From NCBI GenBank assembly GCA_021324595.1, contig JAJPIV010000021.1, forward strand, positions 42,596 to 106,595: a stretch of 64,000 nucleotides of DNA, given 5' to 3'. Below are positions 16,620-27,062 of this stretch, one piece after another. Made by a program: the position numbers and the translations under genes. The notes beneath the pieces are model-generated. The model saw only the letters and a list, made by a program, of their open reading frames with translations, had not been told where the DNA came from and made no database searches. The stretch's first letter is position 1, and the number at the start of each line of letters is the position of its first letter. The stretch is from Actinomycetota bacterium. Lineage in GTDB: Bacteria; Actinomycetota; Actinomycetes; Streptosporangiales; Streptosporangiaceae.

Positions 16620-17875
16620 CCGGGCCGGCCGCCGAGGCCGTGTCCGTGCTGGCGCTCGCGGTCGTGCTCGGCTGGGCGATCGCCCGGCCGCGCGGCTGGC
16701 CAGAGGCAGTGGCCGCGGTCCCGGCGGCCGCGGCGCTCGTGGCGGCCGGGGCGATCTCCCCGGGCGCCGCGCTGGCCGAGGCCCGGCGCCTGGGCCCGGT
16801 GCTCGCGTTCCTCGCCGCGGTGCTCGTCCTCGCCCAGGCCTGCGACGACGACGGCGTGTTCCGGGACTGCGGGGCGTGGATGACCCGGCTGTCGGCGGGA
16901 TCGGCCAGGCGGCTGCTCGGCTGGGTGTTCACGGTCGCGTCACTGACCACCGCCGTCCTCAGCCTGGACGCCACGGTGGTGCTGCTCACGCCTGTGGTCT
17001 TCGCCACGGCCGCCCAGCTGCGCGCGCGGGCGCGGCCGCACGTGTACGCCTGCACTCACCTGGCGAACACCGCGTCGCTGCTGCTGCCGGTCTCCAACCT
17101 CACCAACCTGCTCGCCTTCGCCGCCAGCGGGCTCACGTTCGGCCGGTTCGCCGCGCTCATGACGCTGCCGTGGCTGGCCGCGATCGGCGCCGAGCACGTC
17201 GTGCTGAGCCGGTTCTTCGCCGCGGACCTGGACGCGGGCGGGCAGCCACCGCCGGCGGAGCCAGCCCGGGAGGTCCCGGTCTTCGCGCTCGCCGTGCTGG
17301 CCGGCACGCTCGCCGCGTTCGCGCTGACGTCGGCCGCGGGGATCGCCCCGGCCTGGGCCGCGGGCGCCGGGGCGGCGGTCCTCGCCGGCCGGTCGCTGGC
17401 CAGGCGCCGCGCCACAGCGCGGACAGTGGCCCGGGCGGCCTCGCTGCCGTTCCTGGCGTTCGTTCTCTGCCTGGGCATCGTGGTCCGCGCGGTGGTCGCG
17501 AACGGCCTGGCCCGCGCCCTCGGCCCGGTGATCCCCGCGGGACGCGGGCTCGCGGCGCTGCTGGCGCTGGCCGCGCTCGGGGCGGTCCTGGCGAACCTCA
17601 TCAACAACCTGCCCGCCGTCCTCGTGCTCACCCCGCTCGCCGCGCCGGCCGGGCCGGGCGCCGTGCTCGCGATCCTGATCGGCGTGAACATCGGCCCGAA
17701 CCTGACCTACACCGGGTCGCTGGCCACCCTGCTGTGGCGGCGAGCCTGGCACCGGCACGAGAGCTCTGGACCGTCGCTGCGCGAGTTCACCATGCTGGGA
17801 CTGCTCACCGTCCCGGCCGCGCTGGCGGCCGCGGTCCTCGCCCTGTGGGCCGGGCTGGCCCTCATCGGAGGCTGA
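16616..17875 (+). CDS. arsB: ArsB-type arsenite/anion efflux permease
   Basis: A 419-residue integral membrane protein with about 11 helices, of the ArsB/ion-transporter superfamily that exports As(OH)3 in exchange for protons. Two family half-repeats are visible: LLLPVSNLTNLLAF (about residues 158-171) and NLINNLPAVLVLTPL followed by IGVNIGPNLTYTGSLATLLWRR (about 325-375). Length matches ArsB (about 430). GTG 16616 lacks a ribosome binding site and may be coupled to the preceding short frame. The gene is 3 bases from the USP gene and lies 3 kb from arsR/arsM, so it probably completes a dispersed arsenic-resistance set. Other anion specificity is possible. Confidence 0.83.
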   Translation: MTGPAAEAVSVLALAVVLGWAIARPRGWPEAVAAVPAAAALVAAGAISPGAALAEARRLGPVLAFLAAVLVLAQACDDDGVFRDCGAWMTRLSAGSARRLLGWVFTVASLTTAVLSLDATVVLLTPVVFATAAQLRARARPHVYACTHLANTASLLLPVSNLTNLLAFAASGLTFGRFAALMTLPWLAAIGAEHVVLSRFFAADLDAGGQPPPAEPAREVPVFALAVLAGTLAAFALTSAAGIAPAWAAGAGAAVLAGRSLARRRATARTVARAASLPFLAFVLCLGIVVRAVVANGLARALGPVIPAGRGLAALLALAALGAVLANLINNLPAVLVLTPLAAPAGPGAVLAILIGVNIGPNLTYTGSLATLLWRRAWHRHESSGPSLREFTMLGLLTVPAALAAAVLALWAGLALIGG

Positions 17876-17878
17876 TCG

Positions 17879-18418
17879 ATGACCGTCCTCGTCTGGATCA
17901 CCGAGGGAACCTGGCGCGCGTGCGTGGCCGCCGCCCGCGCGGTCGTCCCGGACGACGCGCCGGTCCTGCTGCTCCACGTGACGCCCGAGGACCTGCCCGG
18001 CGCGGCGCACGGCGCCTACGAGGCGCTGCTCGGCCGCGGCCATCCGGAGCGCGACCCCGGGCCGCGGGTCGCGGCGGCCGCCGCCCGGTCGGGTGCGGAC
18101 CTGCTCGCGGACGCGGCCCGCGCGCTCGGCCGGCCGTGCGAGCGGGCCGAGCGCCGCGGCCGTCCCGAGCGCGAGGTCCTCACGGCGGCCGCCGGCGCGG
18201 ACCTGCTGATCGTGGCCCGCGACGGCGATAGGTCCCGGCCCGGCCCGAAGAGCCTGGGCCATGCGACCAGGTTCGTCGTGGACCACGCGCCCTGCGCGGT
18301 CCTGCTGGTCTGGCCCGGCCGGCCGCGGCAGCCGGGCGACTCACGGCACGGCCCGGGGCCCGGCGCGCCTGCGCCGGGCCCGCCCGGCCCCCCGCCGCCG
18401 CACCGCCGGCCTGGCTGA
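17879..18418 (+). CDS. Universal stress protein (UspA)-like protein
   Basis: A 179-residue protein with one USP domain. The N-terminal strand MTVLVWITEG, the central LLLHV strand and the C-terminal block LLIVARDGDRSRPGPKSLGH with FVVDHAPCAVLLVW fit the fold; the usual G-2x-G-9x-G-(S/T) ATP motif is degraded (GPKSLGHATRFVV). A Pro/Gly/His-rich tail of about 30 residues is extra. It starts 3 bases after arsB, so it is co-transcribed. A stress-linked role is a family inference only. Confidence 0.75.
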   Translation: MTVLVWITEGTWRACVAAARAVVPDDAPVLLLHVTPEDLPGAAHGAYEALLGRGHPERDPGPRVAAAAARSGADLLADAARALGRPCERAERRGRPEREVLTAAAGADLLIVARDGDRSRPGPKSLGHATRFVVDHAPCAVLLVWPGRPRQPGDSRHGPGPGAPAPGPPGPPPPHRRPG

Positions 18419-18426
18419 CCGGCGCC

Positions 18427-18450
18427 CCGCCGGGCCGGCCGGCCCGGCGG
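18427..18450. terminator. 24-bp perfect palindrome between convergent genes
   Basis: CCGCCGGGCCGG followed directly by its complement, between the USP stop (18418) and the coxM stop (18453). It probably terminates both transcripts. Confidence 0.65.
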
Positions 18451-18452
18451 CC

Positions 18453-19267
18453 TCAGCGGCGGGAGCGCGCCTCGCCGAGCGCGCGGCCGACCAGGACGCG
18501 CGCCAGGTGCTCGCGGTAGGCGCGGCTGCCGTTCAGGTCCTCGGGCGCGCTGGTGCCCTCCGCCGCGCGCGCGGCGGCCTCGTCCGGCGCGGCGCCCGAC
18601 GCCAGGGCATCCTCGACCGCGCGGGCGCGCAGCGGCGTCGGGCCCATGTTCACCAGCGCCACGCGGTCGCCGGCCACCGCGACCCCGACGATCGCCCAGT
18701 CGATGCCCCGCTTGGTGAACTTCTGGAACGACCAGCCCGACGGCCCCGCCTTCGGGAACCTGATCTCGGCGAGCAGCTCACCGGGCTCCAGGACGGTCTC
18801 GAACAGGCCGGTGAAGAAGTCGCCGGCGGCGATCTCCCTGGTGCCCGACGGCCCGCGCGTCACCAGCGTCGCGCCCAGGGCCAGGGCCACCGCGGGAAGG
18901 TCGGCGGCGGGATCGGCGTGGGCGAGCGACCCCCCGATCGTGCCCCGGTGCCGCACCTGGGGATCGCCGACCCGGCCGGCGGCGTGGGCCAGCAGCGGCA
19001 GCTCGCGCCGCAGCAGCGCCGAGCCCGCGACCTGGTCGTGGGTGGCGAGCGCGCCCACGCGGACGTGGCCGTCGGCCTCGCTGATGTGGCTGAGCTCGCC
19101 GATCCCGCCGATGTCCACCAGCTCGGGCGGCACGACCAGGCGCAGCTTCATCAGCGGAAGCAGCGAGTGCCCGCCGGCCAGGAACTTCACGTCCTCCCCG
19201 CCGCGGGCGGCCAGCGTGACCGCCTCATCGACCGTGGCGGCCCGCCGGTAGGTGAAGGGCGCCGGGA

Positions 19268-19271
<4 letters not shown>
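18453..19271 (-). CDS. coxM: CO dehydrogenase-type FAD-binding subunit (medium subunit)
   Basis: A 272-residue FAD subunit of the molybdenum hydroxylase (xanthine oxidase) family. FAD motifs are [14 protein letters not shown] (about residues 30-43) and [14 protein letters not shown] (about 109-122). It passes electrons from the Fe-S subunit to the acceptor. The start is TTG 19269-19271, preceded by AGAGGGGGG and overlapping the small-subunit stop as TTGA; this gives the family-typical [11 protein letters not shown]-terminus. Third gene of the L-S-M operon. Confidence 0.9.
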
Positions 19272-19734
<463 letters not shown>

Positions 19735-19738
<4 letters not shown>

Positions 19739-22035
19739 AAGATCACGCCCGTTCCGTTGATCGCGGCCCAGACCCTGGCCGGGGTGAGTGGCATGTCGAT
19801 GTGGCGGACGCCGCGGTGGCTGAGCGCGTCGATGACGGCGTTCTGCACGGCGGGAACGGCGCCGATCGTGCCCGCCTCGCCGATCCCCTTGGCGCCCAGC
19901 GGATTGGCGGTCGTCGGCGTCTGCTTGGCCAGCAGCTCGAAGCTGGGCAGCTCGGCGGAGGTGATGACGGCGTAATCGGCCAGCGTGCCGGTGACCGGAT
20001 TGCCCTGCCCGTCGTAGACCACCTCCTCAAGCAGCGCCTGGGCGATCCCCTGGGCGATCCCGCCGTGCCGCTGCCCCTCGGCGAGCACGGGGCTGATGAT
20101 GGTCCCGGCGTCGTCCACCGTGACATGCCGCAGCACCCGCACCTTGCCGGTCTGCGTGTCCACCTCGACGACGGACAGGTGCGTGCCGAACGGGAACGTC
20201 GGCTGGCCGCCGGTGTAGTTGACCGACGCGGCCAGCCCCTCGGCCGATGCGTGCGAGGCGACCTGCGCCCAGGTCATGGCCGCCTCGGGGTCGCCGCGGA
20301 CGTGCCAGAGCCCGCGCTCGGCGTCCAACTCGAGGTCAGCCTCGCTGGCTTCGAGCAGGTCGGCGGCCACCCGGCGGGCCTGCTCCCGGACATCGGCAGC
20401 GGCCACGTGCACCGCCGCGCCGCCGATCTGCAGCGACCGCGACGCGTAGGTCCCCGTCCCCCGCGGGATGAGGTCGGTGTCCCCGTGCACCACGGTGACC
20501 TTCGCCATCTCGATGCCGAGCTCGTCCTGGACCAGCATGGCCCACGCCGTGTGGTGGCCCTGCCCGTGCGCCGAGCTGCCGGTGTAGACGGTGGCCGTGC
20601 CGTCGGGGTGCACGACCAGGCGGGCCGTCTCCCCGCCGGCGGCGTCCGCCGCGGTGATCTCCACGTAGCTCGACAGGCCGATGCCCAGCTGGACCACGTC
20701 GCCGCGCTCTCTCCGGCGCGCCTGCTCGGCCCGCAGGTCCGCGTAGCCCGCGGCGGATAGCACCTGGTCGAGCGCTGCGGCGTAGTCCCCGGTGTCATAC
20801 CGGGCGCCGCCGGCTGTCTGGTAGGGGAACCTGTCCGGCGGCACCAGGTTGGTCCTGCGCACCTCGGCCGGGTCCAAGCCGATCTCGGCCGCGAACAGGT
20901 CGACCGCCCGCTCGATCGCGGCGGTCGCCTCCGGCCGGCCCGCGCCGCGGTAGGCCCCCGTCGGGGTGGTGTTCGTCACCACCACCTGGTACGCGGTCTG
21001 AACGTGGGCGATGTCGTACGGCCCGCTGGCCATCATGCAGGTGAGGAACGGCAGGAACCCGCTCATCCGCGGGTAGGCCCCCGCGTCCTGGACGACGTGC
21101 AGCCGGTAGGCGAGGATGCGGCCGTCCTTCCTCCCGCCGATCTTGATGACCTGCCGCTGGCCCCGCCCGTGAGTCATCGCCACGAGGTTCTCGCTGCGCG
21201 TCTCGGCCCAGCGCACCGGGCGGCCCAGCCGCCGCGCCGCCCACGCGATCACCAGGGCATCCCGGTCCACGCCCACCTTGGCGCCGAAGCCGCCGCCGAC
21301 GTCCGGCGTGATCACCCGGACCGCGGCCGGGTCCAGGCCGAGCACCCCCGCCATCACGAACCGGCCGAGCTGCGCCGCCTGCGTGCTCAGCCAGGCGGTG
21401 AGCCGGCCATCGGCCCACCGGGCGGCGGCCGCGCGGGCCTCCATCGGCACCGGGGCCACCCGCTGGTTGACGATCGTCCGCTCCACGACCACGTCGCAGC
21501 CGTCGAAGATCGCGTCGTCCGCCTGCCCGCCGGCGGTGATCGGGACGTTCGAGCCGGTTCCGGGGAACAGCAGGGTCTGGCCGGCCAGCGCCGCCTCCAC
21601 GCCCACCACCGCAGGCAGCGGCTCGTAGTCCACGCTGACCAGCTCGGCCGCGTCCTCGCCCTGGTAGCGGCCCTCGGTGAGCACGACCGCCACCGGCTCG
21701 CCCACGAAGCGGACCCGGTCCGCCGCCAGCAGCGGCTCGGCCCACGGGCCGCCCAGGGGCACCGGGGCCTCCCCGCCCCCGCCGGGCGGCGGCGGGGGCG
21801 GGGGGCCGAGGTCGTCCATGTCGGCGGCGGTCAGCACGGCGATCACGCCGGGCGCCCGAGCCGCCGCCGATGCGTCGACGCCGGTGATCCGCGCGTGGGC
21901 GATGGGGCTGCGCACGAAGGTGGCCCAGGCCGCTCCGGCGAGCTCTGGCACCCGCAGGTCCTCGACGTAGCTCCCGCCAGCCGTCAGCAGCCGCGGGTCC
22001 TCGGTCCGCACGACCCTGGTGCCCACGATGCTCAT
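19735..22035 (-). CDS. coxL: Form II CO dehydrogenase-like molybdenum hydroxylase large subunit
   Basis: A 766-residue molybdopterin subunit. The active-site loop reads AYRGAGR, the form II signature; true aerobic CO dehydrogenase (form I) has AYRCSFR with the Cu-binding Cys. The catalytic Glu is in [14 protein letters not shown] near residue 735. Mo-cofactor contacts such as GGGFGAKVG and [15 protein letters not shown] are present. Form II enzymes oxidise CO poorly if at all and often act on other aldehydes or N-heterocycles, so the substrate is uncertain. No cofactor-insertion genes (coxDEFG, MobA-like) lie nearby. Confidence 0.88.
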
Positions 22036-22245
22036 CGGATCACCAGCCCTTCCTGGACGCGGCCGCCCACGGCGCGGCCACGTCGCGGCGAAACGGTGGG
22101 ATCAGTATCCCCGTGAGCCTCGCGTGCTCGCAAGCGCGGGCCAGCCCCGGCACACGGGTGGGCACGGGACGCCCGCGGCATCCCGCCGGCTCATCGCCAT
22201 CCCGGAGGGCGTACCGCCGGGAGGTCATCTCCCGGCGGATCAGGC

Positions 22246-23607
22246 TCATGCACGAGCGGGGCGTCCGGGAGCGGCCCGGCGCGTGAGCCCGCCCCACAGG
22301 CCGACCCGCTCGGCCAGGAACGCCTCCACCGCGGCCACGAACCCGGCCTCCTGGCCGGGCGTGACCGCGAGGCTGAGCGCCAGGTAACCGCGGGGCGCGA
22401 TGTAGTACCCGGCTTCGAGGAGGTCGAGGAAGAGCACCTCCAGCAGGCGGGGGTCGCCGCGCTCGGCGTCGGCCGGGGTGCGCACGGGCCCGGCCGTCGC
22501 GTGCACGGCGAGCAGGCTGCCAGCCCCGGTGACGGAGAACGGCGCCCCGGCGCGCGCGAAGGCACGGCCGAGCTCCTCGCGGAGCGCGTCCCCCCGGCGG
22601 GCGTGCTCCTCCGCCACCGGCGGGGGGAAGATCCGGGTGAGCCCGGCGTGGCCGGCGGCCATGGAGATCACGTTGTTGTTGAACGTGCCGGCGTGGGCGA
22701 GCGCCCCCGGGCGCGAGGGGTCGAACAGGGCCATCACGTCGGCGCGCCCGCCGAACGCGCCAAACGATGAGCCGCCGCCCAGGTACTTGCCGAGCGTGGT
22801 GAGGTCGGGCGTGACCCCCAGGCGCGCTTGCAGCCCGCCCGCGCCGGTGCGCGAGGTCATCACCTCGTCGAGGATCAGCAGGGCGCCCGCCTCGCGGGTG
22901 GCCTCGCGCAGGCCGGCCAGGAAGCCGGGCTCGGCGGGAATGCACCCGCCGGAGCCGAGCATCGGCTCCGCGAGCACGCAGGCCAGCGAGCCGGCGTGCG
23001 CGCGCACCAGGGCGCGCGCCCCGGCCGTGTCGTTGTAGTCGGCGAGCACCACGTCGAACGGCGCGTTGACCGGGGACGGGCCGTGGGCGAAGTTGAGCAC
23101 CCCGCCGTGGTAGCCGCCGCGGAAGGCGAGCACGCGATCGCGCCCGGTGAACGCGCGGGCCGCCGCGATCGCCATCAGGTTCGCCTCGGTGCCCGAGTTC
23201 GTGAAGCGGACCCGTTCGATCGAGGGGAACCGGGCGCAGATCGCCTCCGCCAGGTCCACCTCGCGACCGGTGTGGGCGCCGCGGCTGATTCCCTCGTGCA
23301 GCGCCGCGGTGATCGCCTCGGCGATGACGGGGTGCGAGTGGCCGTACAGCCCGGCCGAGTACTCCCCGAGCAGGTCCACGTAGCGGTGGCCGTCGGCGTC
23401 CTCCAGGATGGCATCCCACGCCCTGGCGATCCGCAGCGGGAACGGCCGGTGATAGAGCACGGTGCGGGTGTTCCCTCCGGGCAGGTGCAAGCTCGCCCGC
23501 TCGTGCAGCTGCGCCGTGCGCGGCCGCCGCTCGGCGTACCTGGCGCGCGCCCGCTCCACCGCGGCGTCCAGCGCGTCCGCGCGCGCCTGCTCCTCGGTCC
23601 CCATCAT
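22246..23607 (-). CDS. Class III aminotransferase (glutamate-1-semialdehyde aminomutase-like)
   Basis: A 453-residue PLP enzyme of fold type I. The N-terminal LPGGNTRTVLYHRPFPL, the phosphate-binding FTNSGTEANLMAIAAARA (about residue 140), LDEVMTS and the PLP-lysine block TTLGKYLGGGSSFGAFGG (about 275-292) are those of GSA aminomutase-like class III enzymes. The heme-pathway hemL usually has its partners nearby; none are seen, and many actinomycete paralogs act on other amino compounds, so no gene symbol is given. Two adjacent ATGs (23605-23607, 23602-23604) follow GGGAGGGACG; the second has better spacing. Confidence 0.82.
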   Translation of the reverse strand: MMGTEEQARADALDAAVERARARYAERRPRTAQLHERASLHLPGGNTRTVLYHRPFPLRIARAWDAILEDADGHRYVDLLGEYSAGLYGHSHPVIAEAITAALHEGISRGAHTGREVDLAEAICARFPSIERVRFTNSGTEANLMAIAAARAFTGRDRVLAFRGGYHGGVLNFAHGPSPVNAPFDVVLADYNDTAGARALVRAHAGSLACVLAEPMLGSGGCIPAEPGFLAGLREATREAGALLILDEVMTSRTGAGGLQARLGVTPDLTTLGKYLGGGSSFGAFGGRADVMALFDPSRPGALAHAGTFNNNVISMAAGHAGLTRIFPPPVAEEHARRGDALREELGRAFARAGAPFSVTGAGSLLAVHATAGPVRTPADAERGDPRLLEVLFLDLLEAGYYIAPRGYLALSLAVTPGQEAGFVAAVEAFLAERVGLWGGLTRRAAPGRPARA

Positions 23608-23694
23608 CGTCCCTCCCGCGCGGCCACCTGCCCAGATCGTATGCACGCCACCGCGCCGGGACCGCACCGCGCCGGGACCGCACCGCGCCGGGCT

Positions 23695-24864
23695 TCACGA
23701 CGCCTTTGGCAGTCCCGTGCCCGGCGGTGCCTGCGCCGCCTTCGGCGCGGCCGCCGCGGCCCGCCTGCGCCGCGACGTCGGCACCGGGCCCGCGGCCGCA
23801 GCGGCCGGCTCGCCCGGCGCACCCGGCGGGGCCGTCCCGGGCGGCGCCCCGGCGGGCGGGCCGGCGGGCGCATCGGATCCTGCGCGCCGGGCCGCGCCGG
23901 GCCGCTTGGACTGCCGGAGGCGGGCGCTCGCCACGGCGAGGGCGACGAAGAACGCGCCCGTGACCGCGAGCGTGACCGGCAGCCCGAGCGGCCCGCGGAA
24001 GTAGCGGATCGCCGCCGCGGTGACATAGCCGAGCAAGCCGGCCGATCCGAGGCCGAGCAGCACCGAGCTCCACGGGCGCACCCGGGCGGCGACCGCGGCG
24101 ATCACGGCCGCGACCGCGGTGGCGATGGCGAGCGCGTAGACCCAGCCGTGGCCCCACACCGACAGCGCCGGCGCGGCCAGGGCGAGCGCGGCGCCCGCCA
24201 GCAGGGTCGTCCACAGTGGCTCCGGGTAGCGCCACGCGAGCACGGTCCAGCCCAGGCCCAGCGCCCAAAGCCCGAGGGATGCCGTCAGCCACCAGGCTCC
24301 GTGCCCGCCGATCAGCAGGCCCGTGCCGGACGCCGCGGCCACCAGCCCGGCGAACATCACGGTCATCTGCGCCTCGCTGCGGCCGACGGCCCACAGGCCC
24401 GCCGAGTACGCCGCGACTGCGGCGCCGACGGCCAGGGTCGTCGCCGCCCCGCCGGCGCCCAGCAGGCCATGTGCCGCGATCCCCGCCGCGGTCCCGCCGC
24501 AGCATGCCGAGGCAAGCCAGGTGAACGCGGTGAGCCTGCGCAGCGGCGGGGACGTCACCTCGCGCACCACGAAGCCGATCGCGAAGAGAAGGATCGCCGC
24601 GCCGAGGAAGATCTCGACGTACTCCCAGGCGGTGATCTCCCGCCAGCGCTCGGCGACCGCCGCCACGCCCCCGGCCACCATCAGGGCGGTGCCGACATAG
24701 GCAAGCGACTCGGTGAGCACCAGGTAGCCGCGGCGCACGGCCAGGGACGATCCAGGCTCGGGCGCCGGCATCGGCCGCCATCGGACGCGGTAATGGATCA
24801 GCCCGGCCACGAGCGAGGAGAAGAGCGCGGCGAAGCCCACAGCGAGCAGAGCGAATCCGAACAT
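23695..24864 (-). CDS. Polytopic membrane protein, unknown function
   Basis: A 389-residue protein with about 11 hydrophobic segments over residues 1-335, followed by a soluble tail of about 55 residues rich in Pro, Ala and Gly and ending in basic RRRR and alanine runs. No transporter signature is recognisable. The ATG at 24862-24864 follows GGAGG at proper spacing and begins directly with a membrane helix (MFGFALLAVGFAALF); a longer upstream frame is not needed. It lies 87 bases upstream of the aminotransferase and may be co-transcribed with it. Confidence 0.65.
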   Translation of the reverse strand: MFGFALLAVGFAALFSSLVAGLIHYRVRWRPMPAPEPGSSLAVRRGYLVLTESLAYVGTALMVAGGVAAVAERWREITAWEYVEIFLGAAILLFAIGFVVREVTSPPLRRLTAFTWLASACCGGTAAGIAAHGLLGAGGAATTLAVGAAVAAYSAGLWAVGRSEAQMTVMFAGLVAAASGTGLLIGGHGAWWLTASLGLWALGLGWTVLAWRYPEPLWTTLLAGAALALAAPALSVWGHGWVYALAIATAVAAVIAAVAARVRPWSSVLLGLGSAGLLGYVTAAAIRYFRGPLGLPVTLAVTGAFFVALAVASARLRQSKRPGAARRAGSDAPAGPPAGAPPGTAPPGAPGEPAAAAAGPVPTSRRRRAAAAAPKAAQAPPGTGLPKAS

Positions 24865-25062
24865 GGCAAGCCTCCGCGCGGTCACCGGCCACCGGATGCC
24901 GGAACCCGCCATTTGCAGGATGACCGGGCCGCAGGCGGTGACGGCAGTGCCGAAGGTCACGAAATGGCAGGTGAACGACCCGGCTGGGCCGGACTGGCGG
25001 TGGCTGACCGCCCGTGCGGGGGCGGGCGCGGCCCGGGGCGGTCAGCTCCTGCAGCGGGACGC

Positions 25063-27030
25063 TCAGGTCCGGCTCTGCCCGAGCTTGGCGGCGGGACTGC
25101 CGGCGGGATGGAACACCCCGAGCACCCGCAGCGGCGTGCGGCCGGAGTTCTCCAGGCAGTGCGGCAGGCCGGGCGGCAGGTGCAGGCAGGTGCCCGGCAC
25201 CAGCTCGCGGCGGGCGCCGCCCACGTGCGCGGTCCCCTCGCCGGACAGGACCAGCACGAGCTCGTCGTAGGGATGGCTGTGATCCGGCGCGCGGCCGGGC
25301 GGGATCTCGCCGACGAACAAGGTGGCGGCCGGGCAGCCCCGGCCCGGTCCGAACAGCACGCGGAACGTGCGATCCCCGGTGACCTCCGCCGTGCAGTCGG
25401 CGAGGTCACGCGCCACCGGAGCACCCGGCCCGGGCCGGCCGGCCCGGCGGCCGGCCGGCAGCCTCACGATGTCGAGCCGCAGGCCGCCTGCGTCCTCGGC
25501 GGCGCGGACCAGGCACGAAGCGCCCGGCGGCACCCACACGCCGCGGTCCGGGACCAGGTCCACGTCCTGGTGCCCGTCCCGGCACGCGGCCTCGAGCCGA
25601 CCCGCGCCGCCGATCACGAACCACAGCTCCCCAGCCGCCCCGGCCCGGCGCCGGCGGCATCCGCCGGCTGGCACCTGGGCCACCAGCCTGACCAGGCCGC
25701 GTGCGTCCGGCCGGGGACCGCCCGGGCGCAGCAGCGCCCGCACCGTGGTCCCGCCGGCATTCCCCCCGGCGGAAGCGGCGGGCGGCCTGGCCACGGCGCC
25801 GCCGTGAGTGCGCCCTCCCGCGCCGCGCCCTCGCCGTTGCCCTTCCGCGCCTGCCTGCGCGAGCAGGCCGGAGAATGCCGCGAGGAACTGGTCGATCTCC
25901 GCGGGCGTGTTGTAGTGCGCCAGGCCGATCCGCAGCGCCTCGCCCCAGCCGATCCGCTCGCGCAGGCCAAGCGCGTAGTAGCTGTCGTGGCTCCAGACCC
26001 CGAAGCCCCGCGCGGCGAGCTGTTCGCTGAGCATCGCCGATGGCACGCCGGGGACGTTCACCAGGAACGTCGGTACCCGCCCGGTCATGACCGGCAGGCC
26101 GAACAGGCGCGCGGCATCCGGCAGCCCGGCCAGCAGCCGCTCGCCGAGCTGCCGCTCCCAGTCCGCGAGCGCGGCCATGCCGCCGAGGCTGTCCAGGTAG
26201 GCGAAGGCCGCCAGCAGCCCGCCGAGCAGCTCGTACGGGAGCGTGCCGGTCTCGAATCGGTGGCCGACGGGCTGCGACGAGGCGGGCCGGGCCTTGTACG
26301 GCCGCCACGACTCCAGCAGCTCCCGGCGGCCGAACGCGATGCCCAGGTGGGGGCCGCAGAACTTGTAGGAGGAGCAGATCAGCAGGTCGGCGCCGATCGC
26401 GCCCACGTCGACCGGCCGGTGCGCGGCGTACTGCACCGCGTCGACCCAGGCGAGCGCTCCGGCCGCGTGGGCCAGGTCGCAGACCGCCCGGGCGTCCACG
26501 ATCGTGCCGGTCGAGTTCGCCGCCCACGGGAAGGCCACCACCTTGGTCCGCGGGCCGAGCTGGCGCTCCAGGTCGGACAGGTCGAGCGCGGTGTCGGCGC
26601 GCACGTCGGCGTGCCGGACCACCAGGCCGAGGTCCCCGGCCAGGTCGAGCCAGGGCGCCACGTTGCCGTCGTGGTCCAGCCGGGTGACCACGATCTCGTC
26701 GCCCCGCCTCAGCTCGCGCCCGAGCGTGCGGGTGAGCGTGAAGTTCAGCGAGGTCATGCTCGCGCCGAAGATGATCTCGTCCGGCGTGCAGCCCAGGAAG
26801 CGGGCCGAGGCCGCGCGGGCGTGCGCCACGAGGGCCTCGATCCGCCGGCTCGTCGCGTACGGAGCTCCCATGTTCCCGCTCGCCTCGCGGAGCACCCGGG
26901 CCACCGCCTCGGCGACCTCGTCGGGGGTCTGAGTGCCGCCGGGGGCATCGAGGTACACGAAGCCATCCCGGAGGGAGCTGAACCGGGCACGAACCTCTGC
27001 GATGGTATCTACAGTGATAAATATCCCCAC
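25063..27030 (-). CDS. Class V aminotransferase (cysteine desulfurase-like) fused to a two-cupin module
   Basis: A 655-residue protein. Residues 1-420 form a SufS-type fold I PLP domain of the VC1184 subfamily: LDAPGGTQTPDEV, EIIFGASMTSLNFTLTR, TRLDHDGNVAPW, WVDAVQYAAH, and the PLP lysine K223 in CSSYKFCGPHLG. The mobile-loop cysteine needed for persulfide formation is not obvious. After a Gly/Arg linker (420-450) come two cupin-like barrels: one without clear metal ligands (ELWFVIGGAGRLEA, VWVPPGASCLV) and one with H584, H586, E590 and H624 (DHSHPYDELV, LPPGLPHCLE). The GTG at 27028-27030 is the best start; the ribosome binding site is weak. An internal start for a separate cupin protein cannot be excluded. 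Confidence 0.78.
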   Translation of the reverse strand: MGIFITVDTIAEVRARFSSLRDGFVYLDAPGGTQTPDEVAEAVARVLREASGNMGAPYATSRRIEALVAHARAASARFLGCTPDEIIFGASMTSLNFTLTRTLGRELRRGDEIVVTRLDHDGNVAPWLDLAGDLGLVVRHADVRADTALDLSDLERQLGPRTKVVAFPWAANSTGTIVDARAVCDLAHAAGALAWVDAVQYAAHRPVDVGAIGADLLICSSYKFCGPHLGIAFGRRELLESWRPYKARPASSQPVGHRFETGTLPYELLGGLLAAFAYLDSLGGMAALADWERQLGERLLAGLPDAARLFGLPVMTGRVPTFLVNVPGVPSAMLSEQLAARGFGVWSHDSYYALGLRERIGWGEALRIGLAHYNTPAEIDQFLAAFSGLLAQAGAEGQRRGRGAGGRTHGGAVARPPAASAGGNAGGTTVRALLRPGGPRPDARGLVRLVAQVPAGGCRRRRAGAAGELWFVIGGAGRLEAACRDGHQDVDLVPDRGVWVPPGASCLVRAAEDAGGLRLDIVRLPAGRRAGRPGPGAPVARDLADCTAEVTGDRTFRVLFGPGRGCPAATLFVGEIPPGRAPDHSHPYDELVLVLSGEGTAHVGGARRELVPGTCLHLPPGLPHCLENSGRTPLRVLGVFHPAGSPAAKLGQSRT

Positions 27031-27062
27031 TTCGAGCAAAGTATGCCGAGACGGCTGGCGGG

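Noticed and set aside
22246..23607. Calling the class III aminotransferase hemL
   Set aside because: No tetrapyrrole genes lie nearby, and actinomycetes carry many GSAM-like paralogs with other roles.
25063..25750. Separate cupin gene downstream of the class V aminotransferase
   Set aside because: There is no stop codon between the domains and I see no strong internal ribosome binding site; a fusion is the simpler reading, though not proven.
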